Source: an uncultured Prevotella sp. (GTDB lineage Bacteria > Bacteroidota > Bacteroidia > Bacteroidales > Bacteroidaceae). From it: a stretch of DNA of 35,128 nucleotides. Each line of letters opens with the position of its first letter. Position 1 is the first letter of the stretch. The notes under the pieces are model-generated. The model had not been told where the DNA came from. It saw only the letters and a program-made list of their open reading frames with translations, and searched no databases. Below are positions 25,958 to 34,899 of this stretch, piece after piece. The stretch covers positions 1 through 35,128 of the forward strand of contig CAMVJQ010000025.1 of NCBI GenBank assembly GCA_947167845.1. The letters run 5' to 3'. Both the position numbers and the translations under genes were made by a program.

Positions 25958-26560
25958 TTATTTATCTTCCATCAGGGCTGCCGTCCTAACTCTAGACAGC
26001 GTCTCTGGCGTCATCTGTAGATAACTGGCAATATACACTAACGGTGCGCGGAGAACCAACTGAGGCTGTCGCTTAATAAGTTTCTGGTAGCGGTCCTGTG
26101 CACTTTCAAAGCGCAGCATATCAGCGTGGATTTGAGAGAGGATCAGGCTCTCCTCCAAGATCTTACGATAGAGTATCTGTATGTTGACACTCTTCATGGC
26201 CACAGCCTCCAGGTCAGCCTTAGGGAGGGCTATCAACACCGTTGGCTCCAAAGCCTTGATCTGTAGACGAGTGGGCTGCTCGCGAAACAGGCTCTCAATA
26301 CACATCACAATTGTATTCTCTGTTGCCATATATTCAGTCAGTTCCTTATCATTCTTATAATAGAACTGACGCACCAGTCCCTTAACGACCCAATAGATAT
26401 TAGTGCATGTCTCCCCTTCGCGGAGAATCATCTCGTTCTTCGCATATTTCATAGGCACGAGTATGCTTTCCAGCATGTCGAGTTCTTCGTGTGTCATTGT
26501 ACTGTAGCGGCGGGCCAGTTCGCGGGCTACGTCTCTAGGTGTCAATGTAATGTTTGCCAT
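25958..26560 (-). CDS. Crp/Fnr family transcriptional regulator
   Basis: 200 residues from ATG 26560; a longer frame to 26635 would overlap the end of lepA and is rejected. The N-terminal cyclic-nucleotide-binding-like barrel (about 20-125) includes MILREGETCTNIYWVVKGLV and YMATENTIVMCIES. The C-terminal helix-turn-helix reads VYIASYLQMTPETLSRVRTA, where ETLSRVR is the recognition helix. No Cys cluster for FeS binding is visible, so it is not an oxygen sensor of the FNR type. The ligand is unknown. It begins 25 nt after the lepA stop and is probably cotranscribed with it. Confidence 0.92.
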   Translation of the reverse strand: MANITLTPRDVARELARRYSTMTHEELDMLESILVPMKYAKNEMILREGETCTNIYWVVKGLVRQFYYKNDKELTEYMATENTIVMCIESLFREQPTRLQIKALEPTVLIALPKADLEAVAMKSVNIQILYRKILEESLILSQIHADMLRFESAQDRYQKLIKRQPQLVLRAPLVYIASYLQMTPETLSRVRTAALMEDK

Positions 26561-26585
26561 AAATATATAGTTCCTAAGTATGTTA

Positions 26586-28367
26586 TTAGTCAAGTTTAAG
26601 TACTGCAAGGAAGGCCTTCTGCGGCACTTCCACATTGCCTATCTGCTTCATGCGCTTCTTACCCCGTTTCTGCTTCTCCAGCAGTTTCCGCTTTCGGCTG
26701 ACATCGCCTCCATAACACTTGGCTGTCACGTCCTTACGCACCTGTTTCACTGTCTCGCGGGCGATGATCTTGGCACCAATGGCGGCCTGTATGGCAATAT
26801 CAAACTGCTGACGCGGAATCAGTTCCTTCAGTTTCTCACACATCCGGCGTCCGAAGGTGACCGCATTGTCCTGATGGGTCAGCGTGGAGAGGGCATCCAC
26901 AGGCTCACCATTAAGCAGGATGTCGAGTTTGGCAAGTTTTGATGGACGGAAGCCGTCGATGTGGTAGTCGAAGGAGGCGTAGCCCTTGGAGATGCTCTTC
27001 AACTTGTCGTAGAAGTCAATCACTATCTCGCCGAGGGGAAGCATGAAATGCAGTTCCACACGATTGCCAGACACATACTGCTGATCTATCAGTTCGCCGC
27101 GCTTGTCGAGGCAGAGCGTCATAATGGGGCCAATGAAATCAGAAGCAGTAATGATAGACGCGCGGATATACGGCTCTTCGATATGGTCAATCATCGTCTG
27201 GTCAGGCAGACCTGACGGATTATGCACTTCCTTCACCTCTCCCTGTTTGGTGTAGCACATGTACGACACGTTGGGCACTGTCGTGATGACATCCATATCA
27301 AACTCACGGTCCAGTCGCTCCTGGATAATCTCCATGTGGAGCAAGCCCAGGAAACCGCAACGGAAACCGAAGCCAAGCGCCACTGACGACTCTGGAGTAA
27401 ATGTCAGCGAAGCATCGTTCAACTGTAGTTTCTCCAACGAGGCCCTCAAGTTCTCATAGTCTGTGGGGGCAATGGGATAGACGCCTGCAAACACCATCGG
27501 CTTCACTTCCTGGAAGCCCTCAATGGCAGCACTGCAGGGATTAGCCACCTGCGTGATGGTATCGCCCACCTTCACTTCCTTTGAGTTCTTGATACCACTG
27601 ATGATGTAGCCCACATCACCCGTCCGCAGTTCCTTTCGGGGAATCATGTCCATCTTGAGCACGCCAATCTCATCGGCATCATACTCCATACCTGTATTGA
27701 AGAACTTCACCATGTCACCTTGATGTATCACACCATTCTCTATTTTGAAATAGGCAATGATGCCTCGGAAGGAATTGAACACAGAGTCGAAAATCAGAGC
27801 CTGCAGCGGTGCATTCTCATCACCTTCCGGATGAGGTATGCGCTCTACGACTGCATCCAGTATCTGCTCTACACCTTCACCAGTCTTGCCTGAGGCACGG
27901 ATAATGTCAGAAGGGTCGCAACCGATGAGGTCTACAATTTCATCCTCCACTTCATCAGGCATGGCCGACGGCATGTCAATTTTGTTAATGACAGGAATAA
28001 TCTCCAGATTATGATCGATGGCCATATACAGGTTGGAGATGGTCTGAGCCTGTACGCCCTGGGTGGCATCGACCACGAGGAGGGCACCCTCACAGGCGGC
28101 AATGGAACGACTGACCTCGTAAGAGAAGTCGACGTGCCCTGGGGTATCTATCAGATTGAGAATATACTTTTCGCCCTTGTGCGTATACTCCATCTGGATG
28201 GCATGGCTCTTGATGGTGATGCCACGCTCCCGCTCCAGATCCATATCATCAAGCATCTGTCCTTCTGTGACTTGGATGGTCTTGGTGAATTCCAGCATAC
28301 GGTCGGCTAAGGTTGACTTTCCGTGGTCGATATGCGCAATAATGCAGAAATTTCTGATGTTATTCAT
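26586..28367 (-). CDS. lepA: Elongation factor 4 (LepA)
   Basis: 593 residues from ATG 28367 ([20 protein letters not shown]). The upstream frame to 28496 would cross the promoter and is not used. GTPase motifs are AHIDHGKST (G1), DTPGHVDF (G3) and NKIDMPSA (G4). The LepA-specific C-terminal domain ends in [20 protein letters not shown], the family hallmark. It acts on stalled or back-translocating ribosomes and is one of the most conserved bacterial GTPases. The gene is the first of a unit with the Crp/Fnr regulator and is divergent from a small lipoprotein gene. Confidence 0.99.
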   Translation of the reverse strand: MNNIRNFCIIAHIDHGKSTLADRMLEFTKTIQVTEGQMLDDMDLERERGITIKSHAIQMEYTHKGEKYILNLIDTPGHVDFSYEVSRSIAACEGALLVVDATQGVQAQTISNLYMAIDHNLEIIPVINKIDMPSAMPDEVEDEIVDLIGCDPSDIIRASGKTGEGVEQILDAVVERIPHPEGDENAPLQALIFDSVFNSFRGIIAYFKIENGVIHQGDMVKFFNTGMEYDADEIGVLKMDMIPRKELRTGDVGYIISGIKNSKEVKVGDTITQVANPCSAAIEGFQEVKPMVFAGVYPIAPTDYENLRASLEKLQLNDASLTFTPESSVALGFGFRCGFLGLLHMEIIQERLDREFDMDVITTVPNVSYMCYTKQGEVKEVHNPSGLPDQTMIDHIEEPYIRASIITASDFIGPIMTLCLDKRGELIDQQYVSGNRVELHFMLPLGEIVIDFYDKLKSISKGYASFDYHIDGFRPSKLAKLDILLNGEPVDALSTLTHQDNAVTFGRRMCEKLKELIPRQQFDIAIQAAIGAKIIARETVKQVRKDVTAKCYGGDVSRKRKLLEKQKRGKKRMKQIGNVEVPQKAFLAVLKLD

Positions 28368-28390
28368 TAACTCTACTCGTACTTTGATGT

Positions 28391-28399
28391 GCAAAGATA
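28391..28399 (-). promoter_or_regulatory. -7 promoter element for lepA
   Basis: TATCTTTGC on the minus strand, 23 nt before ATG 28367, with an ATTG about 20 nt further upstream as a weak -33 element. Confidence 0.7.
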
Positions 28400-28472
28400 C
28401 AAAAAATCCTTCTTTTCTCCAATATTTTTGCTTTTTTTTGAAGTTTCCACGATGAAATTTAATATTTCTGAG

Positions 28473-28481
28473 TAACTTTGC
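28473..28481 (+). promoter_or_regulatory. -7 promoter element for the small lipoprotein gene
   Basis: TAACTTTGC, 20 nt before ATG 28502. It supports that start over the upstream in-frame codon at 28478, which overlaps the element. Confidence 0.7.
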
Positions 28482-28501
28482 ACCGAAAAATAGCATTCGT
28501 T

Positions 28502-28891
28502 ATGAAAAAAATATTTCTATTTGTGCTGACAACCCTCACATTAGGCGCTTGTCAGGAGTCGATGGATGAGAGATGTGAGCGCGAGGCCAAAGAGTTCACA
28601 AAGAAGAACTGCCCCTCTATGGTTGCCCCCGAAATTATGATGGACAGCATGACCTTTGAGAAGGCCACGCACACCTTACATTATTATTATAAACTGACGG
28701 GGAACTCCGACCGCCCTGATGCATACAATCTGGAAAATGCCACCCAAAAACTGAAGGACGGTCTGAAGAATGCCACGTCCATGCAGATATATAAGGACGA
28801 AGGCTATAACTTCCTCTATACCTATCGCTCGGAGAAGAATCCTGAGAAGGTGTGGATGGACATCCTGCTCACGTCGAAAGACTACAAGTAA
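28502..28891 (+). CDS. Small lipoprotein of unknown function
   Basis: 129 residues. The N-terminus MKKIFLFVLTTLTLGAC is a lipoprotein signal with lipobox LGAC, so the mature protein would start at Cys17 with Q-E-S, and should be processed by Lgt, LspA and perhaps the Lnb encoded at 14300. The rest is soluble and charged, with one conserved-looking hydrophobic stretch (ATHTLHYYYKLTG) and a mature Cys in KKNCPSM. I do not recognise a family. It is a single-gene unit with its own promoter and terminator, divergent from lepA. Confidence 0.85.
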   Translation: MKKIFLFVLTTLTLGACQESMDERCEREAKEFTKKNCPSMVAPEIMMDSMTFEKATHTLHYYYKLTGNSDRPDAYNLENATQKLKDGLKNATSMQIYKDEGYNFLYTYRSEKNPEKVWMDILLTSKDYK

Positions 28892-28897
28892 AATAAG

Positions 28898-28920
28898 AAG
28901 CCCCTTCGTCGAAGGGGCTT
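28898..28920. terminator. Bidirectional intrinsic terminator
   Basis: A 10-bp stem (AAGCCCCTTC and complement) with a 3-nt loop is followed by TCTCATTTT on the plus strand and preceded by an A-run equivalent on the minus strand. It sits 7 nt after the lipoprotein stop and 9 nt beyond the yebC stop. Confidence 0.88.
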
Positions 28921-28928
28921 TCTCATTT

Positions 28929-29654
28929 TCATTCGGGCTGCATGTTGGTGTAGACCGTCTGAACATCGTCGAAGTCCTCCAACTTCTCTACCATCTTATC
29001 GATGGTCTCACGCTGTTCGGCCGTCACCTCTTTCAGATCGTTAGGGATGCGGGTGAACTCAGCTCCAGTCACCTCGAAACCACTTTCCTCAAGATGTTTC
29101 TGGATGGCTCCGAAACTGGAAGGGTCGCCATAGATGGTGATACTGTTCTCCTCCTCGTCCTCGTCATACTCATCCTCAACACCGTAGTCTATCAAGTCGA
29201 GGATCATCTCGTCCATATCCAAACCGTCCTTCTTCTTGAAGGTGAACACTGCCTTGTGGTCAAAAAGGAAACTCAGGGAGCCCTGAGTCCCAAGGTTGCC
29301 GTTGAACTTGTTAAACACAGAACGCACATCACCCACAGTACGTGTTGTGTTGTCAGTCAGCGTCTCCACGAAGATAGCGATACCGTGAGGGCCATATCCC
29401 TCATAAGTCACTTCCTTGTATTCGCTCTGATCCTTGCCCATCGCGTTCTTGATGGCACGCTCGATGTTGTCCTTCGGCATGTTCTCACGCTTGGCATTGG
29501 CGATGCATGCACGCAGTGCAGGATTGTTCTCTGGTTCTGGACCGCCAGCCTTCACGGCGATAGCAATCTGCTTACCGATCTTCGTAAATGTCTTGGCCAT
29601 GTGGCCCCATCGCTTCAGCTTCGTAGCCTTACGATATTCAAATGCTCTTCCCAT
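28929..29654 (-). CDS. yebC: YebC/PmpR family protein
   Basis: 241 residues. The start MGRAFEYRKATKLKRWGHMA and NPALRACIANAKRENMPKDN are diagnostic for the family, as are VTYEGYGPHGIAIFVETLTDN and NLGTQGSLSFLFDHKAVF. Members were described as transcriptional regulators; recent work links the family to translation of difficult peptide stretches. A run of acidic residues (DEYDEDEEEN) lies near residue 165. The gene is 42 nt downstream of pheT with no clear promoter between them, so it is probably cotranscribed with pheT. Confidence 0.95.
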   Translation of the reverse strand: MGRAFEYRKATKLKRWGHMAKTFTKIGKQIAIAVKAGGPEPENNPALRACIANAKRENMPKDNIERAIKNAMGKDQSEYKEVTYEGYGPHGIAIFVETLTDNTTRTVGDVRSVFNKFNGNLGTQGSLSFLFDHKAVFTFKKKDGLDMDEMILDLIDYGVEDEYDEDEEENSITIYGDPSSFGAIQKHLEESGFEVTGAEFTRIPNDLKEVTAEQRETIDKMVEKLEDFDDVQTVYTNMQPE

Positions 29655-29696
29655 TGGATTCTCTATTTTTAATTATTAATCTTGTGTAATCTGCAC

Positions 29697-32147
29697 TTAT
29701 CTCAGTTCGGCATCAAGTTGTTTCTTGATGTTGGCGATGAGTTTCTGCATGATGGCATCTATCTGCTTGTCGCCCATGGTCTTCTCCTCATCCTGCAGAA
29801 TGAAGTTCACAGCATACGACTTCTTGCCTGCAGGCAGTTTATCGCCTTCATAGACATCAAAGAGTTCCACTTTCTTAAGCAGTTTCTTCTCCGTCTGACG
29901 GGCAATCTGTTCAATCTGCGCGAACTCCACATTGTTGTCCACCAGCAGGGCCAAGTCACGACTCACAGCCGGGAACTTGGATATCTCCGTATACAGCACC
30001 TCGTTCTTCTTTGTCACCTTCATCAGTTGAGTCCAGTTCAACTCTGCATAGTAGACGGGATTGTCAAGGCCAAACTGCTTCTGCAGTTTCTTGCTAATGA
30101 TACCCATCTCTGCCAGTTTCTTTCCACCGCGATTCTCAATGGTGATTCCTGCAGTGAAGATAGTATTCTCAGACTTCTTGCGAACCGTAACGCCAGGATT
30201 CAAGCCGATGCGACGGAAGATATTCTCAACGTAAGCACTCAGTTCGAAGAAGGTTGAGTCCTCATCCTTGTGAGCCCAAGAACCCTCAACACGCTTGCCT
30301 GTCACCCAAAGAGCCGCATGATATTGCTCCTTGTAGGCCTGAATCGGGTTCTCCTCGTTCTGTTTCTCCGGATCGAACATATACACATTGCCGAACTCGA
30401 AGAATCGCAGGTTCTGACGCTTGCGGTTCACATTGTGCTGGATACTCTCCAGTCCACCGAACAGCAGCGTCTGGCGCATCACGTTCAGGTCGCTCGACAG
30501 GGGATTCATGATATGGACAAGCCCGTCCTGGCTGTCACCGTAATACGCTGACTTCGTCAGTGAATTGTTCAGGATCTCATTGAATCCTTCGCCCACCAGT
30601 TGCTCGCTCACAAGGTTGGCCAACTTGTGCTTGCGGTCCTCATCACCTTTGATGACGAGCGAGCCTTTCAGTTGTGTGGGAATCTCCACATTATTATAAC
30701 CATAAATGCGCAGGATATCCTCTACGACATCGCAGGGGCGCAGCACATCCACACGATAGGCTGGGATCTCAAGTGTCAGGGCCTCAGCCGTCTCATTGAG
30801 CACATTCATCTCCAGACTCTCACAGATAGCCTTGATGGTATCCACAGGGATATCCTTGCCCACGAGGTTGTACACATACTGATAGTTCAGTTCCACAACA
30901 GCATTCTTCATCGGCTCGGGATAGACATCACAGATGTCCATCGACACCTTTCCGCCTGCCAGTTCCTGACAGAGGATAGCAGCCTGCTGTAGGGCATAGA
31001 TCGTACCATTGGGATCTATGCCACGCTCGAAGCGGAAACTGGCATCCGTAGAAAGACCGTGACGACGGGCACTCTTGCGAATCCATGTGGGATGGAAATA
31101 AGCACTCTCCAGCACCACATTCTTGGTGGTTTCATAAGTACCACTACCCCTTCCGCCAAACACACCTGCGATACACATCGGCTCCTCTTCGTTGCAGATA
31201 GCCAAGTCGCGATCCGACAGTTTATGCTCAACGCCATCGAGTGTCTGGAACGGGGTCCCAGCAGGCATTGTCTTAACCACAATCTTGTGGCCCTTCACCA
31301 TATCCGCATCAAAGCAATGCAGAGGCTGGCCGTATGCCATCATGATATAGTTCGTGATATCCACGATATTATTGATGGGGCGCAGACCGATAGTATTCAA
31401 CTTGTTCTTCAGCCATTCAGGCGACTCCTTCACTTCACAGTCAGTGATGCTCACACAGGCATAACGCTTGCAGGCCTCCAGATTCTCAATGCTTACGCTG
31501 ACAGGCAGGTCGTGATTATCCACCTTGAACTTTGAGCAGTCTGGGCGATGCATCTTTGTCTCATAGCCGTTGCGCTTCAGCCAGGCATACAGGTCGCGGG
31601 CTACGCCCCAATGACTCAGTCCGTCAGCACGGTTAGCCGTGATATCCACCTCAATGAGCCAGTCGCTCTCCAGATGATAATATTCAGCAGCGGGCGTACC
31701 GACTACGGCATCCTCTGGCAGCACGATGATGCCGTCGTGAGAGGTGCCCACACCAATCTCGTCCTCTGCACAAATCATACCATTCGACTCTACGCCACGG
31801 AGTTTCGACTTCTTGATAACAAACTCTTTGTCACCTTCATACAGCACGCAACCCAGATCGGCGACAATCACTTTCTGACCAGCAGCCACATTAGGTGCAC
31901 CACATACAATCTGCGATGGCTCGCCCTTACCCAAGTCAACTGTTGTCACATGCAGATGATCACTGTTGGGGTGCATCTCGCAAGTGAGCACCTTGCCCAC
32001 ATAGAGCCCCTTCAGACCGCCTTTGATACTCTGTACCTCTTCCAATGCGTCGACTTCGAGACCTGTTGACGTCAGGGCATCACACACCTGCTGCGCGGTC
32101 AGGTCGAAATCCACGTATTCCTTCAACCATTTGTAGGAAATATTCAT
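29697..32147 (-). CDS. pheT: Phenylalanine-tRNA ligase beta subunit
   Basis: 816 residues. The N-terminal MNISYKWLKEYVDFDLTAQQ, the tRNA-binding fold (about 40-150, with HPNSDHLHVTTVDLG and IVCGAPNVAAGQKV), the B3/B4 editing region (about 210-390), B5 and the C-terminal FDX-ACB anticodon-binding domain (about 725-816, ending in NIKKQLDAELR) are all in order. It forms a heterotetramer with PheS, which is not in the window. PheT carries the editing site that removes Tyr from tRNA-Phe. No leader peptide rich in Phe is seen. Confidence 0.98.
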   Translation of the reverse strand: MNISYKWLKEYVDFDLTAQQVCDALTSTGLEVDALEEVQSIKGGLKGLYVGKVLTCEMHPNSDHLHVTTVDLGKGEPSQIVCGAPNVAAGQKVIVADLGCVLYEGDKEFVIKKSKLRGVESNGMICAEDEIGVGTSHDGIIVLPEDAVVGTPAAEYYHLESDWLIEVDITANRADGLSHWGVARDLYAWLKRNGYETKMHRPDCSKFKVDNHDLPVSVSIENLEACKRYACVSITDCEVKESPEWLKNKLNTIGLRPINNIVDITNYIMMAYGQPLHCFDADMVKGHKIVVKTMPAGTPFQTLDGVEHKLSDRDLAICNEEEPMCIAGVFGGRGSGTYETTKNVVLESAYFHPTWIRKSARRHGLSTDASFRFERGIDPNGTIYALQQAAILCQELAGGKVSMDICDVYPEPMKNAVVELNYQYVYNLVGKDIPVDTIKAICESLEMNVLNETAEALTLEIPAYRVDVLRPCDVVEDILRIYGYNNVEIPTQLKGSLVIKGDEDRKHKLANLVSEQLVGEGFNEILNNSLTKSAYYGDSQDGLVHIMNPLSSDLNVMRQTLLFGGLESIQHNVNRKRQNLRFFEFGNVYMFDPEKQNEENPIQAYKEQYHAALWVTGKRVEGSWAHKDEDSTFFELSAYVENIFRRIGLNPGVTVRKKSENTIFTAGITIENRGGKKLAEMGIISKKLQKQFGLDNPVYYAELNWTQLMKVTKKNEVLYTEISKFPAVSRDLALLVDNNVEFAQIEQIARQTEKKLLKKVELFDVYEGDKLPAGKKSYAVNFILQDEEKTMGDKQIDAIMQKLIANIKKQLDAELR

Positions 32148-32190
32148 TATACCGATTCTTTAGTAATTACCTTTTTTGAAATTTCAAGGT

Positions 32191-32223
32191 GCAAAATTAC
32201 TAAAAAATCGGTACACTGACAAA
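32191..32223 (-). promoter_or_regulatory. Promoter for pheT
   Basis: On the minus strand TTTG (32223-32220), a 20-nt spacer, then TAATTTTGC (32199-32191), a full consensus match. The leader to ATG 32147 is about 40 nt. Confidence 0.82.
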
Positions 32224-32260
32224 TATTTCCCTCAAAATCTGTGTAATCAGTGGCTTAAAA

Positions 32261-32881
32261 CTACTCAATACACTTCATAAGGAAGTCAACAGCCCCGTTT
32301 ACGCCGAACTTACGCACGTCAAGCGAGATGTCATAGTTGCGCGCATCTGTCCAGTCCTTCCCTGTAAACGTCTTCGTGTAGAGTTCACGGCTGTAGTCAT
32401 TGTCTACCACCATTGCTGCAGCATCCGACAGGCTCAGGTCATACTTTTTGGCAATGCGGTGCTTGCGGCAGTCTTCTGAGGAATGCACGAATATTTTCAA
32501 GGCATTCGGATGCTCAGCGAAGATGTGGAATCCGCAGCGCCCTACGAGCACGCACGACTCTTCTTCGACGATAGCGCGAATGGCTTCTGCCTGAGCCTCA
32601 AACAGTTCGTGCGACGTCCGGTCGTGCTCCATCCCGTCATACTCGGCCTTGCTCATGTAGTTGCGATAGAAGTCGGTGAAGTCATCGCGCCAGAGCGGAT
32701 TGCGCGACTCTATCTTCTCCATGGCCTCTTCCACGACGTTCATGCGCTTGGCCATCTCATTGATAACCTGTTTGTCCAGCAGTTTGACACCCAGTCTTCT
32801 GGCTAACTCTGCCCCAATCTCATGGCCACCCGTTCCAAACTGGCGGCTGATGGTGATGACGAATTGTTCCTCCCTATTCAT
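32261..32881 (-). CDS. Cytidylate kinase-like family protein
   Basis: 206 residues. The P-loop variant ISRQFGTGGHEIGAELARRL (about 11-30) and VLVGRCGFHIFAEHPNALKI place it in the Cytidylate_kin2 family, related to but distinct from the housekeeping cytidylate kinase Cmk. Later motifs include RKHRIAKKYDLS (lid region with basic residues) and DWTDARNYDISLDVRKFG. It probably phosphorylates a nucleotide or related small molecule; the substrate is unknown. The gene has its own consensus promoter, part of which overlaps the terminator of the gene upstream. Confidence 0.9.
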   Translation of the reverse strand: MNREEQFVITISRQFGTGGHEIGAELARRLGVKLLDKQVINEMAKRMNVVEEAMEKIESRNPLWRDDFTDFYRNYMSKAEYDGMEHDRTSHELFEAQAEAIRAIVEEESCVLVGRCGFHIFAEHPNALKIFVHSSEDCRKHRIAKKYDLSLSDAAAMVVDNDYSRELYTKTFTGKDWTDARNYDISLDVRKFGVNGAVDFLMKCIE

Positions 32882-32916
32882 AGTGCCTCAATCATTAGTT
32901 AGTAAATATTTATGCC

Positions 32917-32949
32917 ACAAAGATACGAAAAAGATTTGGAACTTCCAAA
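32917..32949 (-). promoter_or_regulatory. Promoter for the cytidylate kinase-like gene
   Basis: On the minus strand TTTG (32949-32946), a 20-nt spacer, then TATCTTTGT (32925-32917). The -33 element lies inside the terminator stem of the preceding flavoprotein gene. Confidence 0.78.
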
Positions 32950-32956
32950 TCTTTTT
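32928..32956 (-). terminator. Intrinsic terminator of the COG2509 gene
   Basis: A perfect 12-bp stem (AAAAAGATTTGG and complement) with a 5-nt loop starts 4 nt after the gene's stop codon; the stem's own 3' end supplies the T-run on the minus strand. Confidence 0.8.
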
Positions 32957-32960
32957 CACA

Positions 32961-34505
32961 TTATTTTCTCAAATAGGCTGCTGCCATCTCCGCGCAACGC
33001 TCGCCGTCAACCCCAGCCGACACAATGCCGCCGGCATAGCCGGCTCCCTCGCCGCAAGGGAAAAGTCCCTGAATACGAACATGTTGCAGAGTTTCTCTGT
33101 CGCGCAAGATTCGCACCGGACTACTCGTCCTTGTCTCTACGGCTATCAGCACTGCCTCATTCGTCAGGAATCCATGCGCATTGCGTCCGAAGGTTCTGAA
33201 CCCCTCCTGTAACCGTTTGGAAATCATCTTTGGCAACCAAATGTGCAGCGGACTGGAGATGAGGCCAGGCGCATAGGACGACCTGGGCAGGTCATAACTC
33301 AGCCGGCCGTTCACGAAGTCGGCCATCCGCTGGGCGGGCGCTGTCTGCTTCATGTTCCCCTGTTGCCAGCATACCTTCTCCAACTGCTCCTGAAAACTCA
33401 TCACCTTCAGCACACCGTCGCCTTCTACATCCTCGGGGTGCACCTCAACCACCATACCAGAATTACTCCATTGCGTGCCACGACTAGCAGGACTCATACC
33501 GTTTACCACGATCTGCTCCCTATCCGTTGCAGCAGGTATCACAAAACCGCCTGGACACATGCAGAACGAATAGACGCCACGCCCGTCCACCTGGGTCACC
33601 ATCGCATACTCTGCTGCTGGCAAATACTTACCACGACCTTGCTTCGAGTGATACTGAATCTGGTCGATCAACTGCGAGGGATGCTCCAGTCTCACACCCA
33701 CTGCAATGCCCTTTGCCTCTATCTCAATCTTTGCTTCAGACAGATATCTGTAAACATCTCGTGCTGAGTGACCTGTGGCCAGAATCACTGGCCCATTATA
33801 CTCCTTGTCGGCCACACATCCTGTCACCTTGTCGCCCTCGATGATCAGTCGCTTCATCTTGGTCTGGAAGTGTACTTCACCGCCACTATTGATGATGGTA
33901 TTACGCATCGCCTCAATCACCTTAGGCAATCGGTCTGTTCCGATGTGCGGATGGGCATCAGCCAATATCGCCGTCGAGGCACCGTGCTGACAGAACACGT
34001 TCAGGATCTTGTCCGTATTGCCGCGCTTCTTCGAGCGGGTGTAGAGTTTGCCGTCAGAATAGGCTCCTGCCCCACCCTCGCCGAAGCAGTAGTTGCTCTC
34101 CCCGTCCACCTTCTGCGTCTTCGTGATGTCCGCCAAGTCCTTCTTGCGTTCGTGCACGTTCTTGCCTCGCTCCAGCACGATGGGCCTCAGGCCCAGTTCT
34201 ATCAGCCTGAGGGCTGCGAACAAACCGCCAGGACCTGCGCCGACAACGATCACTTGTGGCCGGCCCTCCACGTTGGGGTATTCCGTCCTGACATACTCAT
34301 CATCATGGGGCTGCTCATTCACGTAAACCCTCACCTTCAGGTTCACATAGATCTGCCGCTGGCGGGCATCAATGCTCCGCTTCAGAATCCTTATGCCGCA
34401 GATAGTTCTCACGTCGAAGCCCTTCTCGTCGGCAAGGTAGCGCCTCAGTCTGTCTTCCTGTGCTGCCACCTCCGGCACCACCCTAATCTGGTATTCACTC
34501 GTCAT
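32961..34505 (-). CDS. NAD(P)/FAD-dependent dehydrogenase (COG2509)
   Basis: 514 residues. An N-terminal region of about 80 residues with ILKRSIDARQRQIYVNLKVR precedes the Rossmann FAD-binding motif VIVVGAGPGGLFAALRL (about 85-101) and VLERG. Family motifs follow: NYCFGEGGAGAYSDGKLYTR, ILADAHPHIGTDRLP, VILATGHSARDVYR, and FCMCPGGFVIPAAT. The C-terminus GLFPCGEGAGYAGGIVSAGVDG is the second FAD-contact motif. It is a cytoplasmic flavoprotein; the substrate of COG2509 is not known. It has a consensus promoter upstream and a terminator downstream, so it is monocistronic. Confidence 0.95.
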   Translation of the reverse strand: MTSEYQIRVVPEVAAQEDRLRRYLADEKGFDVRTICGIRILKRSIDARQRQIYVNLKVRVYVNEQPHDDEYVRTEYPNVEGRPQVIVVGAGPGGLFAALRLIELGLRPIVLERGKNVHERKKDLADITKTQKVDGESNYCFGEGGAGAYSDGKLYTRSKKRGNTDKILNVFCQHGASTAILADAHPHIGTDRLPKVIEAMRNTIINSGGEVHFQTKMKRLIIEGDKVTGCVADKEYNGPVILATGHSARDVYRYLSEAKIEIEAKGIAVGVRLEHPSQLIDQIQYHSKQGRGKYLPAAEYAMVTQVDGRGVYSFCMCPGGFVIPAATDREQIVVNGMSPASRGTQWSNSGMVVEVHPEDVEGDGVLKVMSFQEQLEKVCWQQGNMKQTAPAQRMADFVNGRLSYDLPRSSYAPGLISSPLHIWLPKMISKRLQEGFRTFGRNAHGFLTNEAVLIAVETRTSSPVRILRDRETLQHVRIQGLFPCGEGAGYAGGIVSAGVDGERCAEMAAAYLRK

Positions 34506-34528
34506 ACACCTTTTTTATATATTGGGGT

Positions 34529-34560
34529 ACAAAGGTAGTACAAACTTCCCAAATGGCAAA
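34529..34560 (-). promoter_or_regulatory. Promoter for the COG2509 gene
   Basis: On the minus strand TTTG (34560-34557), a 19-nt spacer, then TACCTTTGT (34537-34529), 24 nt before ATG 34505. Confidence 0.78.
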
Positions 34561-34659
34561 AATAACAAGCCATTTTTTAAGATTTGCTACGACAAATTTG
34601 GAGAATCGGGGAAAAAGATGTATATTGCGGGCTGCGAATATCAAAAATATGGTTTGGTA

Positions 34660-34822
34660 AACAAAAAAACTGAGGGCTATCGTCGCCGACAGCACTTCCG
34701 GCATCACCACCCGAGGGAGCCACTCACATAAGGTCTGGATTGCAAAGACAGAGGAGTGAGACCTGGATACTACAAGGAGGCTTAGGAGCAGAATAGTAGT
34801 TACCCACGCAGGGTGGAAACGT
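34660..34822 (-). ncRNA. Candidate structured non-coding RNA
   Basis: No gene fits this stretch, but on the minus strand it can form an ordered structure. A 6-bp long-range helix pairs 34811-34816 with 34707-34712. Inside it lie a 5-bp hairpin (34769-34773 with 34796-34800) and two crossing helices (34721-34725 with 34754-34758; 34732-34736 with 34759-34763), a possible pseudoknot. A terminator hairpin follows (34676-34693, loop GCGA, stem extendable past a mismatch), then seven U (34669-34663). It ends before the flavoprotein promoter, so it could be free-standing. No consensus promoter was found for it and the 5' end is a guess. I do not recognise it as 6S RNA, tmRNA, SRP RNA or RNase P RNA. 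Confidence 0.4.
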
Positions 34823-34885
34823 TAAACTTTCATAAAAACGGCATCACAATCCATACAATATCAATCGCATTTTACTTAAAATTAG

Positions 34886-34894
34886 TACCTTTGC
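34886..34894 (+). promoter_or_regulatory. -7 promoter element for rplU
   Basis: TACCTTTGC, 92 nt before the rplU start. No good TTTG lies 20 nt upstream, only a T-rich stretch. Confidence 0.7.
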
Positions 34895-34899
34895 ACCCC

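Noticed and set aside
34495..34710. Minus-strand open frame of 71 codons upstream of the COG2509 gene
   Set aside because: It runs through a terminator hairpin with a U-run and the flavoprotein promoter, and overlaps that gene's start. The hydrophobic translation reflects AT-rich DNA.
34700..34790. Cobalamin riboswitch
   Set aside because: GCCACT and a later GAGACCTGG resemble parts of that class, but the core conserved blocks are absent, and neither rplU nor the flavoprotein is a B12-related gene.
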